Below, piece by piece: positions 46,373 through 55,297 of a DNA stretch of 64,000 nt (positions within the stretch are counted from its first letter, which is position 1; each line of letters opens with the position of its first letter). This stretch comes from Clostridium_AD sp964467165 (GTDB taxonomy: Bacteria > Bacillota > Clostridia > Clostridiales > Clostridiaceae). The stretch covers positions 1 through 64,000 of the forward strand of contig CAYXOL010000009.1 in NCBI GenBank assembly GCA_964467165.1, given 5' to 3'. The notes under the pieces are model-generated. The model was not told where the DNA came from, ran no database searches, and was given only the letters and a program-made list of their open reading frames with translations. The position numbers and the translations under genes are program-made.

Positions 46373-47914
46373 TCAAATTATAGTAATCATTTTTGATTGT
46401 TCCTTATCTAAATCTCTGCACATTAATGCTTTTGCTACATGAGTTTTTTTAATATCTTTAGAATTATCCATATCTGCAAAAGTACGTGATAATTTTAAAA
46501 ATTTATGATAGCTTCTTGCACTAAAATTAAACCTATTAAAGGCTTTTTTTAAAAACTCTGTACTTTCTTTGTCTAGCATACAAAATTCCTTAATGTGAGA
46601 AGTTGTCATTTGTGCATTACAATTTATGTTCTCTATTTTTTCAAATCTTTTTTGTTGGATTCTTCTTGCATTCTCCACTTTTTCTCTTAGTTCTTTTGAC
46701 GTACTACTTGATATATCATTTGATATATCAATAAAATTCACTGGCTGGACATACTTTTGAATATCTATTCTATCTAATATTGGTCCTGAAACTTTTTCTC
46801 TATATCTAAGCACTTCATAATCAGTGCAACGACATCTGCTTGTTCCACGATAACCACAGGGACAAGGGTTCATTGCAGCAATCAGCATAAAATTAGATGG
46901 GTATGTGTTTGTATACTTTACTCTCGATATAGTTACATTACCGTCTTCTAACGGCTGCCTTAGTGAATCTAAAGATTGTTTGTTAAATTCTGCTATCTCA
47001 TCTAAAAATAAAACCCCATTATGTGCTAGAGATATTTCTCCAGGCATAGCGCTATTCCCTCCTCCTATGAGTGAATTCATTGAAGCATTGTGATGTGGAG
47101 CTCTAAATGGCCTTTCTGTTATTAAATTGTCTTTATTTTTCAAAAGTCCTGAAACACTATATATTTTTGTTACTTCTAAAGCCTCCTGTTCATTCATGCT
47201 TGGAAGTATTGTTGGAATCCGTTTTGCAATCATTGACTTTCCACAGCCAGGTGTTCCAGTCATAAGCATATTATGCCCTCCAGCCGCTGCTACTAATATA
47301 AATTCTATAATTCCATCTTGACCTTTTATATCTTCAAAATCTAATAAATTTGTTCTTTTCACCTTTTGATTGTGTTTGCTGTTTATTACAGGTTCATAAG
47401 GATTATCACCTTGTATAAATTTAATAACTTCTTCTAGAGTATCAAAAGAAAATATATTAACATCTTTAACTAAAGATGCTTCTTCCATATTTTCTTTAGC
47501 TACCACTATGTTATATATTCCACTATTTTTAGCAGCAATGACCATAGGTAAAATACCACTACATGCTCTTAAATCTGCATTTAAAGAGAGTTCTGCAATA
47601 AACCCAAACTTCTCTATTTCATTCACAGTTATTTGTTTTGATTGCATTAAAATCCCTATAGCCATACCTAAATCGAAATGAGATCCACTCTTTTTTCTGT
47701 CACTTGGAGATAAATTTATTACTATTTTCATTTTAGGAAATTCATATTTAGCATTTTTTATTGAAGCTTCTAACCTCTCTTTTGCTTCTTTAACTGTTGT
47801 ATCCCCAAGACCTACAATATTTATGCTTGGCTGCCCATATATAGTGTCTGTTTCTATTTTAACTGTATACGCATCTATACCTGCTAACGAGAAACTATTA
47901 ACTACTGATGCCAT
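46373..47914 (-). CDS. comM: YifB/ComM family Mg-chelatase-like AAA+ ATPase
   Basis: 513 residues. N-terminal Lon-substrate-like domain (KIVINLSPSDRKKSGSHFDL), AAA+ core with Walker A MTGTPGCGKSMIAKRIP, Walker B GVLFLDEIAEF, the FRAPHHNAS block and a CPCGYRGTSRC zinc-type loop, and the C-terminal YSKFLKLSRTFADM-like helical region (here YHKFLKLSRTFADM). ComM is a ring helicase that aids branch migration during transformation. The gene overlaps the RAYT gene by 17 bases and is followed by dprA; the three may be co-transcribed. A fragmentary second copy lies at 42005-42150. Confidence 0.96.
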   Translation of the reverse strand: MASVVNSFSLAGIDAYTVKIETDTIYGQPSINIVGLGDTTVKEAKERLEASIKNAKYEFPKMKIVINLSPSDRKKSGSHFDLGMAIGILMQSKQITVNEIEKFGFIAELSLNADLRACSGILPMVIAAKNSGIYNIVVAKENMEEASLVKDVNIFSFDTLEEVIKFIQGDNPYEPVINSKHNQKVKRTNLLDFEDIKGQDGIIEFILVAAAGGHNMLMTGTPGCGKSMIAKRIPTILPSMNEQEALEVTKIYSVSGLLKNKDNLITERPFRAPHHNASMNSLIGGGNSAMPGEISLAHNGVLFLDEIAEFNKQSLDSLRQPLEDGNVTISRVKYTNTYPSNFMLIAAMNPCPCGYRGTSRCRCTDYEVLRYREKVSGPILDRIDIQKYVQPVNFIDISNDISSSTSKELREKVENARRIQQKRFEKIENINCNAQMTTSHIKEFCMLDKESTEFLKKAFNRFNFSARSYHKFLKLSRTFADMDNSKDIKKTHVAKALMCRDLDKEQSKMITII

Positions 47915-48491
47915 CTATCTCATCTTCTTCCTTTTTATATTTATCCTTTCTAGCACTTTCTACAAATTTTTTATATAATTCTCTTTCCTTTCCTTTCTTA
48001 AAATAAGAAAGGATAATTTTTGATTCTATTAGTTTTTCTCCTTTTCCTCCTATGTACATGTCATAGCTACTCCAGGGGTAAATTTCAGGAATTTCAACCA
48101 TTTGTGCTCTCATTGGATTTAAGTGTATATACCTACTTACTTCTAATACATATTCATCTTTCTCTATTATTTCAGCATTATATCTTGATTGAAATAAATG
48201 ACCTATAAAATTATATTTCTTATTAAAATTTTTAGCATAAAAGTTATTAATCCTAGCAATATAAAAACTTATTGGTTTTTCTTTTGCTTCTATTTGTATA
48301 TGTACATGATTTGTCATCAAACAGTAACTTATAATTGTATAACAATCTTTGTAATAACATAGTGCCTCTTCCATGCATTTTAAGTAGAATTCATAATCGA
48401 TTTCTTCTTTAAATATGTCACTTCTACGATTACCTCTTGCTGTAACATGATACATAGCTCCTGGATACCACTCTATCTTTTTTCTTCCCAT
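47898..48491 (-). CDS. REP-associated tyrosine transposase (RAYT, Y1-type)
   Basis: 197 residues behind AGGAGA. The start MGRKKIEWYPGAMYHVTARG and RRSDIFKEEIDYEFYL are typical of the Y1 transposase domain. The HUH motif is NHVHIQIEA (His about 62 and 64), and a likely catalytic Tyr is at about 85 (NNFYAKNFNKKY), followed by FIGHLFQSRYNAEII. RAYTs are single-copy housekeeping-like relatives of IS200/IS605 TnpA that are linked to short palindromic repeats. Such repeats lie just upstream and at three more places nearby. The gene overlaps comM. Confidence 0.93.
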   Translation of the reverse strand: MGRKKIEWYPGAMYHVTARGNRRSDIFKEEIDYEFYLKCMEEALCYYKDCYTIISYCLMTNHVHIQIEAKEKPISFYIARINNFYAKNFNKKYNFIGHLFQSRYNAEIIEKDEYVLEVSRYIHLNPMRAQMVEIPEIYPWSSYDMYIGGKGEKLIESKIILSYFKKGKERELYKKFVESARKDKYKKEEDEIDGISS

Positions 48492-48591
48492 TTCAAATAA
48501 TCTCCTGTCTTATATATCTAGCGTACCAATTTTTATCATCTAAATTATTGACAGTTTTTAATTTTTAATACCTCAGTTTTCACATTTTTTT

Positions 48592-48810
48592 GTAAAACCT
48601 GTCACCTCCTTGAGGCGGTTTTACAACTAACTCAGTGAATACTCTATAAATGTCGTGAGATCTTCGCTTCACGACAAAAAAACTACTAAAATATATGCCT
48701 ATATATTTTAGTAGTTCCAACCCTGGCTGTCGCCAAGCTTTTTTACTTTTACACTTTTTTACAAGTGCCTGTCACCCTAGTGAGAGAGGTTGAGGAGGTT
48801 TGCCGACGAA
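48592..48810. repeat. palindromic intergenic repeat, copy A
   Basis: Contains TGTAAAACC/GGTTTTACA (48591-48633), GTCGTGA/TCACGAC (48652-48674), a 14-base stem (ACTACTAAAATATA with TATATTTTAGTAGT, about 48682-48715), outer CGACA/TGTCG (about 48672-48732), a GTGCCTGTCACCC motif and the tail GGAGGTTTGCCGACGAACTT. On the minus strand the long stem is followed by TTTTTTT. It lies between the Rpn gene and the RAYT. Confidence 0.85.
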
Positions 48811-48856
48811 CTTGCTCGGGCCTTGTGAGCGAAGCGAACTTGCTTAGCACTGTTTG

Positions 48857-49732
48857 CTAATTTTCTAGCTCCTTCTTTATTTGTATAACCTTTTCTTCAG
48901 GAAGACCTGTAGCTTTAATTATTATATCTATACTAACTCCCAGTTTTAATAGATTTGTTGCATCTTCTATTTTACCTTCTGTTTTACCTCTTTCTTCTGC
49001 TGATTTCATTCTCGTCATTTGATCTCGGATTTCTGCTTGTCTTGCTTCATAAGCCATTCTTGCATTATCATCCTGACTTATAACCTGTAGAAGGTCATAG
49101 GCTTTCTTTATATTTACATTCTTCTTCGCAAGCATTTCCATAACCCCTTTCGATTTACCATCTAAGAATTCCATCCATTCTACTATTGGATCATTTTCAT
49201 CTTTTTCTATATCTTCTTTAAATAATTTCGGCAATTCTAAAAAATGTACTTCTAGTACATCTGTCAATCTATATCCTGTCTCATCTTCTATTACATGAAA
49301 ACTGGTATGAAGTTTTTTTAGAGGAATACACACAAAATCCACTATATTTATAGTTATACATTTTTTTAGTTTGTCATAGGTTTCTCCTGATTTTATTTGT
49401 CCATTATATAATTTTGACCAATAAAATAATGTTCTTTCTGGCATATAATCAGTAGGTACAATTTGTATTTCTATGTCAATTTGCTTACCTTCTCTTGTTT
49501 TTGCCCTAACATCCAGAATTCCTTTTCTATCTTCTTTAAATTCTCTTAGTAACTCACTATTTACTATTTCTATTCCTACAAAATCTTCCTGAGACATTTT
49601 TAGCACTGCGCTTAAAAAACCTATAAGAATATCCTTATTTTTTTCATCTCCAAAGAGTAGCTTAAAAACAAAATCTATTTTAGGTGACATCAAAAATCCA
49701 TCACTTAATTTACTATTCATATCATATCCCAT
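48857..49732 (-). CDS. Rpn family recombination-promoting nuclease / putative transposase
   Basis: About 291 residues from the ATG at 49732 behind GGGAG; an in-frame GTG lies at 49741. The N-terminus MSPKIDFVFKLLFGDEKNKD and the block GILDVRAKTREGKQIDIEIQ (Asp, then E-x-Q replacing E-x-K) are those of the PD-(D/E)XK transposase-like family PF12784, whose E. coli members (RpnA-E) are DNA nucleases linked to recombination. The C-terminal part is helical and charged (MTRMKSAEERGKTEGKIEDA). Copies A and B of the palindromic repeat flank it on both sides. Confidence 0.9.
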   Translation of the reverse strand: MGYDMNSKLSDGFLMSPKIDFVFKLLFGDEKNKDILIGFLSAVLKMSQEDFVGIEIVNSELLREFKEDRKGILDVRAKTREGKQIDIEIQIVPTDYMPERTLFYWSKLYNGQIKSGETYDKLKKCITINIVDFVCIPLKKLHTSFHVIEDETGYRLTDVLEVHFLELPKLFKEDIEKDENDPIVEWMEFLDGKSKGVMEMLAKKNVNIKKAYDLLQVISQDDNARMAYEARQAEIRDQMTRMKSAEERGKTEGKIEDATNLLKLGVSIDIIIKATGLPEEKVIQIKKELEN

Positions 49733-49801
49733 ATATACCACTCCCTTATAGTTATATTATATCCTCTTTTCTTACCTTATGCACTACTTACCTAATCATT
49801 A

Positions 49802-49971
49802 CAGTGAATATTCTATTAATGTCATGAAACGCGACACTAACGACAAAAAAACTACTAAAATATATGCCTATATATTTTAGTAGTTCCAACCCTGGCTGTC
49901 GCCAAGCTTTTTTACTTTTACACTTTTTTACAAGTGCCTGTCACCCTAGTGAGGAGGTTTGCCGACGAACT
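49802..49971. repeat. palindromic intergenic repeat, copy B
   Basis: From 49840 to 49971 it is nearly base-for-base the same as copy A (same stem at about 49850-49884, same GGCTGTCGCCAAGC, same GTGCCTGTCACCC motif and tail). The left hairpin arm differs (GTCATGAAACGCGACAC). Lies between the Rpn gene and the coiled-coil gene. Confidence 0.85.
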
Positions 49972-50007
49972 TAAAAGACCGTGAGGGACTTGAGCTTGCT
50001 ACTGGTG

Positions 50008-50289
50008 CTATTTTATGGCTCTATTTTCAATAATTACATTACCTATCTTGTTAATCGTTCCTTCTGTATGTGCAACTTTATAAGTAATGTTATCAATCTC
50101 TGCTTTATGTGTAGTATTACTATGTTCAATAGCCTTTACAACAGAAAATATTTCATCTTGCCTTATTTCCATGTTTTTTTGTCTTTCCTCCATGACTTTT
50201 TGGCTTTCTTTTATTTCCTTTTGGCTTTCTTCCATATTGTCTAATTTATTCATCAACATTTCAAACATTTTCTTCGTTTCATTATCCAT
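50008..50289 (-). CDS. small coiled-coil protein of unknown function
   Basis: 93 residues behind GGTGGTGAT. Residues about 5-50 are one heptad-rich coiled coil (MLMNKLDNMEESQKEIKESQ with repeats of ESQK/ERQK). The tail (THKAEIDNITYKVAHTEGTI) is polar. Such proteins are frequent next to Rpn-type genes in clostridia by my recollection, but I know no function. It is flanked by repeat copies B and D. Confidence 0.65.
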   Translation of the reverse strand: MDNETKKMFEMLMNKLDNMEESQKEIKESQKVMEERQKNMEIRQDEIFSVVKAIEHSNTTHKAEIDNITYKVAHTEGTINKIGNVIIENRAIK

Positions 50290-50395
50290 CTTAAATCACC
50301 ACCATAATTTAATCTTCAAGTAAAATAATTATAACATCTTCAAACTTCTTTATCAACCTATAAAATTTTACACCTTGCCAATATGGTTAAACCTA

Positions 50396-50482
50396 ACCTT
50401 AACGACAAAAAACCACTGAAACATATAGTCTTCTATATGTTTCAGTAATTCCCTCAAATGGCTGTCGCTAAGTTTTTTTGTT
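50396..50482. repeat. palindromic intergenic repeat, diverged copy D
   Basis: Keeps the outer ACGACAAAAAA and GGCTGTCGC boxes and the trailing T-run, but the inner stem is CACTGAAACATATAG with CTATATGTTTCAGT (50414-50446), different in sequence from copies A-C yet fully paired. The stem is thus kept by matching changes on both arms. Confidence 0.78.
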
Positions 50483-50738
50483 CTTTTTCTTTCTATCCTT
50501 CTTTTCTTTTCTACCTAACTTCTTCACTCTAAATCCGCATCAAATGTTCCATTTTCGCCTTGCTTCCGCTTGCCCTGTCCCATCTTTGATGCCCTTCCAA
50601 GTTCCCAATTATTAGGCGTCTGTCACGACCCCATTACATAAACTGGAAGTTTATGTTTGCTAATAAATCCCCAGTAATGGGAATAGGGTGCTGGAAAAAT
50701 TAAGTTCCGCAGTGCATGATTTTTACCTTTCCAAAAAC

Positions 50739-50942
50739 ACACCTCCTTGAGGCGGTTTTACAACTAACTCAGTGAATACTCTATAAATGTCGTGAGATCT
50801 TCGCTTCACGACAAAAAAACTACTAAAATATATGCCTATATATTTTAGTAGTTCCAACCCTGGCTGTCGCCAAGCTTTTTTACTTTTACACTTTTTTACA
50901 AGTGCCTGTCACCCTAGTGAGGAGGTTTGCCGACGAACTTGC
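50739..50942. repeat. palindromic intergenic repeat, copy C
   Basis: From 50741 to 50941 it is almost identical to copy A, including CACCTCCTTGAGGCGGTTTT, the GTCGTGA hairpin, the 14-base stem (about 50820-50855), the GTGCCTGTCACCC motif and the tail. No gene lies directly on its right side. Confidence 0.85.
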
Positions 50943-51638
50943 TTTGGTAAGTTACTTAGATCTTTTGTTTCTGTTTTATGTACTATTTTAATCATCTATT
51001 ATTCCTCCTTTAAATTTACCATCTTATATTCAAAGAAATAATATATGCTTGATTTATGGTTTATCACAGCTTGTCTGCATTATTTAGATTATGCCTTGAA
51101 AATTGTACTAGAGAATATGCCAGGAGTTGTTGATATGAGTGGAAAGGTAATTTAGTTAGGAGCAGCAGAATTCTTTTGCAGTGTATTTCTATGAAGTTTT
51201 GCAGTGAACAAAAAAAGAGAAGAACAATTCAAATTTGTCCTTCCCTCATTCTCTAATTTCATTATTGTTAGCCAGTTTACTATTGGTTCATGACCAGTTT
51301 TTAGTTACCTAGTATACTACTACTAGATGAAAATAAAAGCCACCATACCAAAAGATATGATGACTTCTACTGTATATTTAGTTCTTTGATATCTATATAA
51401 TTTCCACAAGATGATTTGTGGAGTAGTCAGTGATAGGCTCTGACTTTACTTTAATTCTAACTGATGTGATTGTTATGAAATGTTGTGGATTGGTATTTAT
51501 AAAATAGAGAAGGACAGATCCACAACTGCCCTTCTCGCATTATATTATTATTCAATTATTCTAACTAAGTTAATTTATTCATCAACTTCCTTTGAGTGCT
51601 TCAAAGGGTCTTTGTCAATGAAATGCACTTGATTCTAT
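50943..51638. other. gene-poor region right of repeat C
   Basis: Besides one doubtful 36-codon frame at 51045-51155 (plus strand, MLDLWFITACLHYLDY) and a hairpin at 51507-51536, I see nothing. Stretch 50483-50738 between copies D and C is visibly richer in G+C and also holds no open frame. Confidence 0.5.
51507..51536 (-). terminator. probable terminator of the S-layer-like gene
   Basis: GAGAAGG (51507-51513) pairs with CCTTCTC (51530-51536), with partial inner pairing; on the minus strand it is followed by TATTTTATA. It lies about 100 bases after the end of the gene at 51639. Confidence 0.5.
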
Positions 51639-53606
51639 TTAGTTAACAGTAGTATCAGTGAATACTACACTGTTCATATTAGCATCTGTCAAATCAATTG
51701 TAGAAGCAGCTTTTACTACCAAACCTGTAGTTGATGAAACTGCAGAAGTAAGTGTAATAACAACTTTTGAAGCGTCAGTGCCACTTAATGCACTTGTAGA
51801 ACCAATTTTAATTCCGTTTTGGAATACTTCTAAGTCAAGTCCAGTAATAGTATCAACTAAATTTTCATTGAAATCTACTGTAATCTTATCAGTAGCAGTT
51901 AATACTGCAGCATTTGTTGTTGCCAACTTAGGAGCGACATTCTCATTGAATGATTTTACAGCAGAGTAATCAGCCATAGCAATGAAGCTATTATCAAACC
52001 CTTTTACATTCTTAATTGTTACTTGGCGAGCGCCATCATAAGCAACTGATCCTGCTTGAATTTTCAACTCAACTGTAGCTGCACCTGCGGCATTTGATGT
52101 TACTATCGCACTTTCAATAACTGCACCTTCAATTGTGTAATTAGACATAGTTTGAGCAGAAACAACATCTAGTTTATTAGCAAAAGAAACTACTATTGTA
52201 CTAGGTGTATTAGCTTTTGAAGCAACAGCTGATGGAGCAGGTAATTTCGTTGATGCTGTACTAATATCAAAAGAAGTTGTCTTTTTAACACTATCATTAC
52301 CAAATACATCCTTAGCAATAGCAGCTGAAACTTCAACGTTATAAGTTCCTGGTACTAATGCAGTAGGAGTTCCAGCAACTTCTAAAGTATCTAAGTTAAT
52401 TTTAATTGATTTTGATTTAGTTGCAGTCAAAGATTGACCATAGAAAGTAGGAGCAGCAAAATCATAAGTTGGGCTAGCTACTAAATCACCGTTTGGTTTA
52501 GAAATAGTTCCTGTTAATGTACCTGCAGCTAAATCAGCTAAAGTTACATCTTCACTAAAGTTAACAACTAAGTAATTAACATTACTAATTTCTTCTAATG
52601 TAGTTGAAGAAATAGTTGGAGCCACTTTTTCAACCGTAAAATCAACTATTTTTGTTACACCTACTGTAACAGGCGCTGCTGTATTGAATGCATCCCATGA
52701 ATTTGTAACTACATTCTTAATACCAGTTAGAGCTTGCTCAGCAGATGTTAAAGTAACTTCATATACCTTAGGGTCTGTTAAAGAAACAGCTGCGGAAGTA
52801 TTTGCAGCTTCAGTAGCAATTGTAACTGATGGTGCTACATTTAATTCTTTATCAAAAGTTATTTCAAGTTTAGTTAAAGAAGAACGTCTTACCGACGTAA
52901 TTGCAGCTTGAGCTTTAACTGTTACATCTTTATTAACAGTTATAGAAACTGGATTTGGGCTTACTAAATTCCCAGCTTGATCTTTTAATCCTACAAAATT
53001 AATTTTGATGTCTTTGCCAGCATCTGCCACATTAACATCAGCAAGTGCTACGTCAACAACATTACGTTTTGATGCGTCGAGAGTGATGTCAGAAGCAGTG
53101 AAACCAGAAACAGTAGCACTATTTAGAGCAACACCATCAGCACGTGCAATACTAATTAAGCCGAAATCTGAATCTTTAGCAGAAAGTGGTTCACTAAATT
53201 CTAAATATGCAATAGTTCCAGCTGGATTGTAAGTAATACCTTTTAATGTTGGACGAGTACTATCTGTAGCTACTAAAGTACCTTCATATGCAGCAAAATA
53301 ATCACCATTAACTGTTTGAATAACATTCTTTGAAACATTAACTGTATAAGTACCATCAAACTTTGAACCTACTGCTGTTGTCAAAGTTAAAGTCTTTCCA
53401 TCAGTAGATAAAACCGCTTTTAAAGTTCCTGGTGTTGAAGCTACTACACCATCTACAGTTTCAGCAGTGAAAGCAACATTTTTCAAATCTCCACTACCAT
53501 CAATTACGTCAGTATCAAGAACAGCTTCGTTAAATTTAACTTCAACAGTTGCAGCGTTAATAGCGCTTACTGAATACGTAAATGACCAATATATGGATGT
53601 GTCCAA
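51639..53606 (-). CDS. S-layer-like Ig-repeat protein, 5'-truncated
   Basis: 655 residues if read from a TTG at 53606 with no ribosome site. It consists almost wholly of Ig-like modules of the S-layer type: the first begins SVSAINAATVEVKFNEAVLD, with later ones at LKGITYNPAGTIAYLEFSEP, ITSVRRSSLTKLEITFDKEL, SNVNYLVVNFSEDVTLADL and SAVASKANTPSTIVVSFANK. There is no signal peptide and no SLH or CWB2 anchor, though such proteins normally have both before the Ig array. The base composition is richer in G+C than its surroundings by eye. I infer that the 5' end was lost, so it is probably not expressed. Confidence 0.75.
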   Translation of the reverse strand: MDTSIYWSFTYSVSAINAATVEVKFNEAVLDTDVIDGSGDLKNVAFTAETVDGVVASTPGTLKAVLSTDGKTLTLTTAVGSKFDGTYTVNVSKNVIQTVNGDYFAAYEGTLVATDSTRPTLKGITYNPAGTIAYLEFSEPLSAKDSDFGLISIARADGVALNSATVSGFTASDITLDASKRNVVDVALADVNVADAGKDIKINFVGLKDQAGNLVSPNPVSITVNKDVTVKAQAAITSVRRSSLTKLEITFDKELNVAPSVTIATEAANTSAAVSLTDPKVYEVTLTSAEQALTGIKNVVTNSWDAFNTAAPVTVGVTKIVDFTVEKVAPTISSTTLEEISNVNYLVVNFSEDVTLADLAAGTLTGTISKPNGDLVASPTYDFAAPTFYGQSLTATKSKSIKINLDTLEVAGTPTALVPGTYNVEVSAAIAKDVFGNDSVKKTTSFDISTASTKLPAPSAVASKANTPSTIVVSFANKLDVVSAQTMSNYTIEGAVIESAIVTSNAAGAATVELKIQAGSVAYDGARQVTIKNVKGFDNSFIAMADYSAVKSFNENVAPKLATTNAAVLTATDKITVDFNENLVDTITGLDLEVFQNGIKIGSTSALSGTDASKVVITLTSAVSSTTGLVVKAASTIDLTDANMNSVVFTDTTVN

Positions 53607-53992
53607 ACCATTGATATATCTATGTTTAACTAATTTTAATATTAATTACATTTGTTGTCCTAAGGTTATAATAATTTAAAGAACCACTAAGCTTTTCCTA
53701 TCAAAGCTTTTTACAAGTTAGCTTTTCTTAAATAAAATTATATAAAGGTTAATTAATAGTGACTTACTTAATATAAGGAAGTGATTTCTAATTAATTACT
53801 ATTCTACGATAAATTAAAAAACCAATTAAATTAAAAGACTACTAATATGCTTATTAAATTTTATTCATTTACAAATGATTTTAAATTATACAATGTTTAG
53901 TTATTTATGATCTTTATATGTATAACATACTTTTTGCACTAATTAATAGTATAATATATTTAGTAGAAAATAAGAAGAAAGAAAGTGATATA
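53607..53992. other. intergenic region upstream of truncated S-layer gene
   Basis: AT-rich with no gene. A TATAAT box at 53950-53955 probably starts the transcript of the small plus-strand gene at 53993. No trace of the missing anchor domains of the S-layer-like gene is found here. Confidence 0.45.
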
Positions 53993-54136
53993 ATGAAGAC
54001 AATGAAATACGGTTTTATTAATACATCGGCGTTTAACAGAGTCCTAAGAAATATTAATAAAGATTGTAATTATGCAGATGTAAAAGAGAATTTGGCCAAA
54101 TTAACAAAAACAACTATAAAAGTGCTTTCTAAATAA
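53993..54136 (+). CDS. small hypothetical protein
   Basis: 47 residues from the ATG at 53993 (MKTMKYGFINTSAFN), with a purine-rich GAAAGTGAT upstream and TATAAT at 53950-53955. A longer frame back to 53918 would begin before that box. It is basic and Asn/Lys-rich; I recognise no family. A hairpin (ATGATACCAA with TTGGTATCAT, 54169-54200) follows it. Confidence 0.4.
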   Translation: MKTMKYGFINTSAFNRVLRNINKDCNYADVKENLAKLTKTTIKVLSK

Positions 54137-55217
54137 ATTTTAGTTCACTGTCTTAAATTTATTTGTCTATGATACCAAACGAAATAAATATTGGTATCAT
54201 ATGTATTAGTGCTTTAATTATGTATATTATTAATTTGTGTGCATATAACTTTAGCATCTAATCAAATCGAAGAAAATCTACTGTTATTTCATCTTATCCT
54301 TACTTTTATTCCCAATAAAGGGTATTCATCGTTTGAATATCCCCATTGAACTGAAAACATTAGTTTCCACTATCTAATCTATAAACATGATTAAGTAGAT
54401 TTAGCATACCTGTGAAATATATTCTTTCCTCATACATTCTCTTTATTATGTTCTTCTCCACATAAAAAGTAAGCTAAGACATTATGCATGTCAGATATTA
54501 CAGTTCTAGCTTTAATTAACTTCACTTCATAATGAACTTATATTATTTGAAGACGCCAACTTGGCGGATGCAATTTAACTAAATAATTTTTTATACTAAT
54601 ATCTAGTTAATATTAACCTTTTGTACAATTCATATTTTGACTCATTATATTTCTTTGACACTCATTCACTTACCCTTTGATCATAAATTTCTGACTAAAT
54701 ATTAACCTTTACCTTCTCACCGTTAATACCTTACCCATCTGCATTAATTTCTTTGTCCATTATATCATGTTTTGTTGGTATGACTACGTTAAAAGCATTC
54801 TTACTAAGTAAATCATCGAAGTATATAAATAGCAAATATAAGTACTTAAACATGTAATTACTTGTATTTCACCTTACGTATTTGATTTAATTCTAAAATC
54901 ATACCCTTTAAAAGCATATATAACGCTTTTAAAGTGTTTTGATTTTAAAACGAGTAATTATATTGGTAACTGTCACTTCATATCACCACGGCTATATATA
55001 AGCTATGTTTTTTAAATTAACTTGTAATAATTTAATTAAATCATAACATTTAATGTTGAAAATAGTTAATCGTCTCCTATGACTGAACTTATATTACTAT
55101 TAATGTATTTAAATATTATTTCTGATTATTCTTGTCCTTACTCAGTTTAAATCTAATTCCTTACTAAAATGAAAACACATGATTCTATAAAATACAAATT
55201 ATAATACATAAGTGATA
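54137..55217. other. long intergenic region with scattered hairpins
   Basis: More than 1 kb without an open frame I would trust. Hairpins: 54169-54200; GGGTATTC/GAATATCCC at about 54318-54342; CTTTAAAAGC/GCTTTTAAAG at 54906-54934 followed by T-rich sequence. These could be relics of terminators; there are no tRNA or rRNA features. Confidence 0.5.
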
Positions 55218-55262
55218 CAAAAAAACAGATAGCTAAGTAATTTAATACTAGCTATCTGTTTT
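55218..55262 (-). terminator. intrinsic terminator of the recombinase operon
   Basis: AACAGATAGCTA pairs with TAGCTATCTGTT around a 13-base loop; on the minus strand it is followed by TTTTTTTG. It lies about 35 bases after the gene at 55298. Confidence 0.88.
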
Positions 55263-55297
55263 AAATATTCTTAAATTTGAATATAAAACGCCCATAT

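Noticed and set aside
50832..51041. 69-codon plus-strand frame across repeat copy C
   Set aside because: It is built from the palindromic repeat itself and starts inside the stem; no ribosome site.
51045..51155. 36-codon plus-strand ORF (MLDLWFITACLHYLDY...)
   Set aside because: No ribosome binding site, no promoter or terminator; could be a relic, but I cannot support it as a gene.
54137..55217. Search for tRNA, rRNA or attachment site near the tyrosine recombinase
   Set aside because: No cloverleaf or direct repeat pair recognised; only scattered hairpins.
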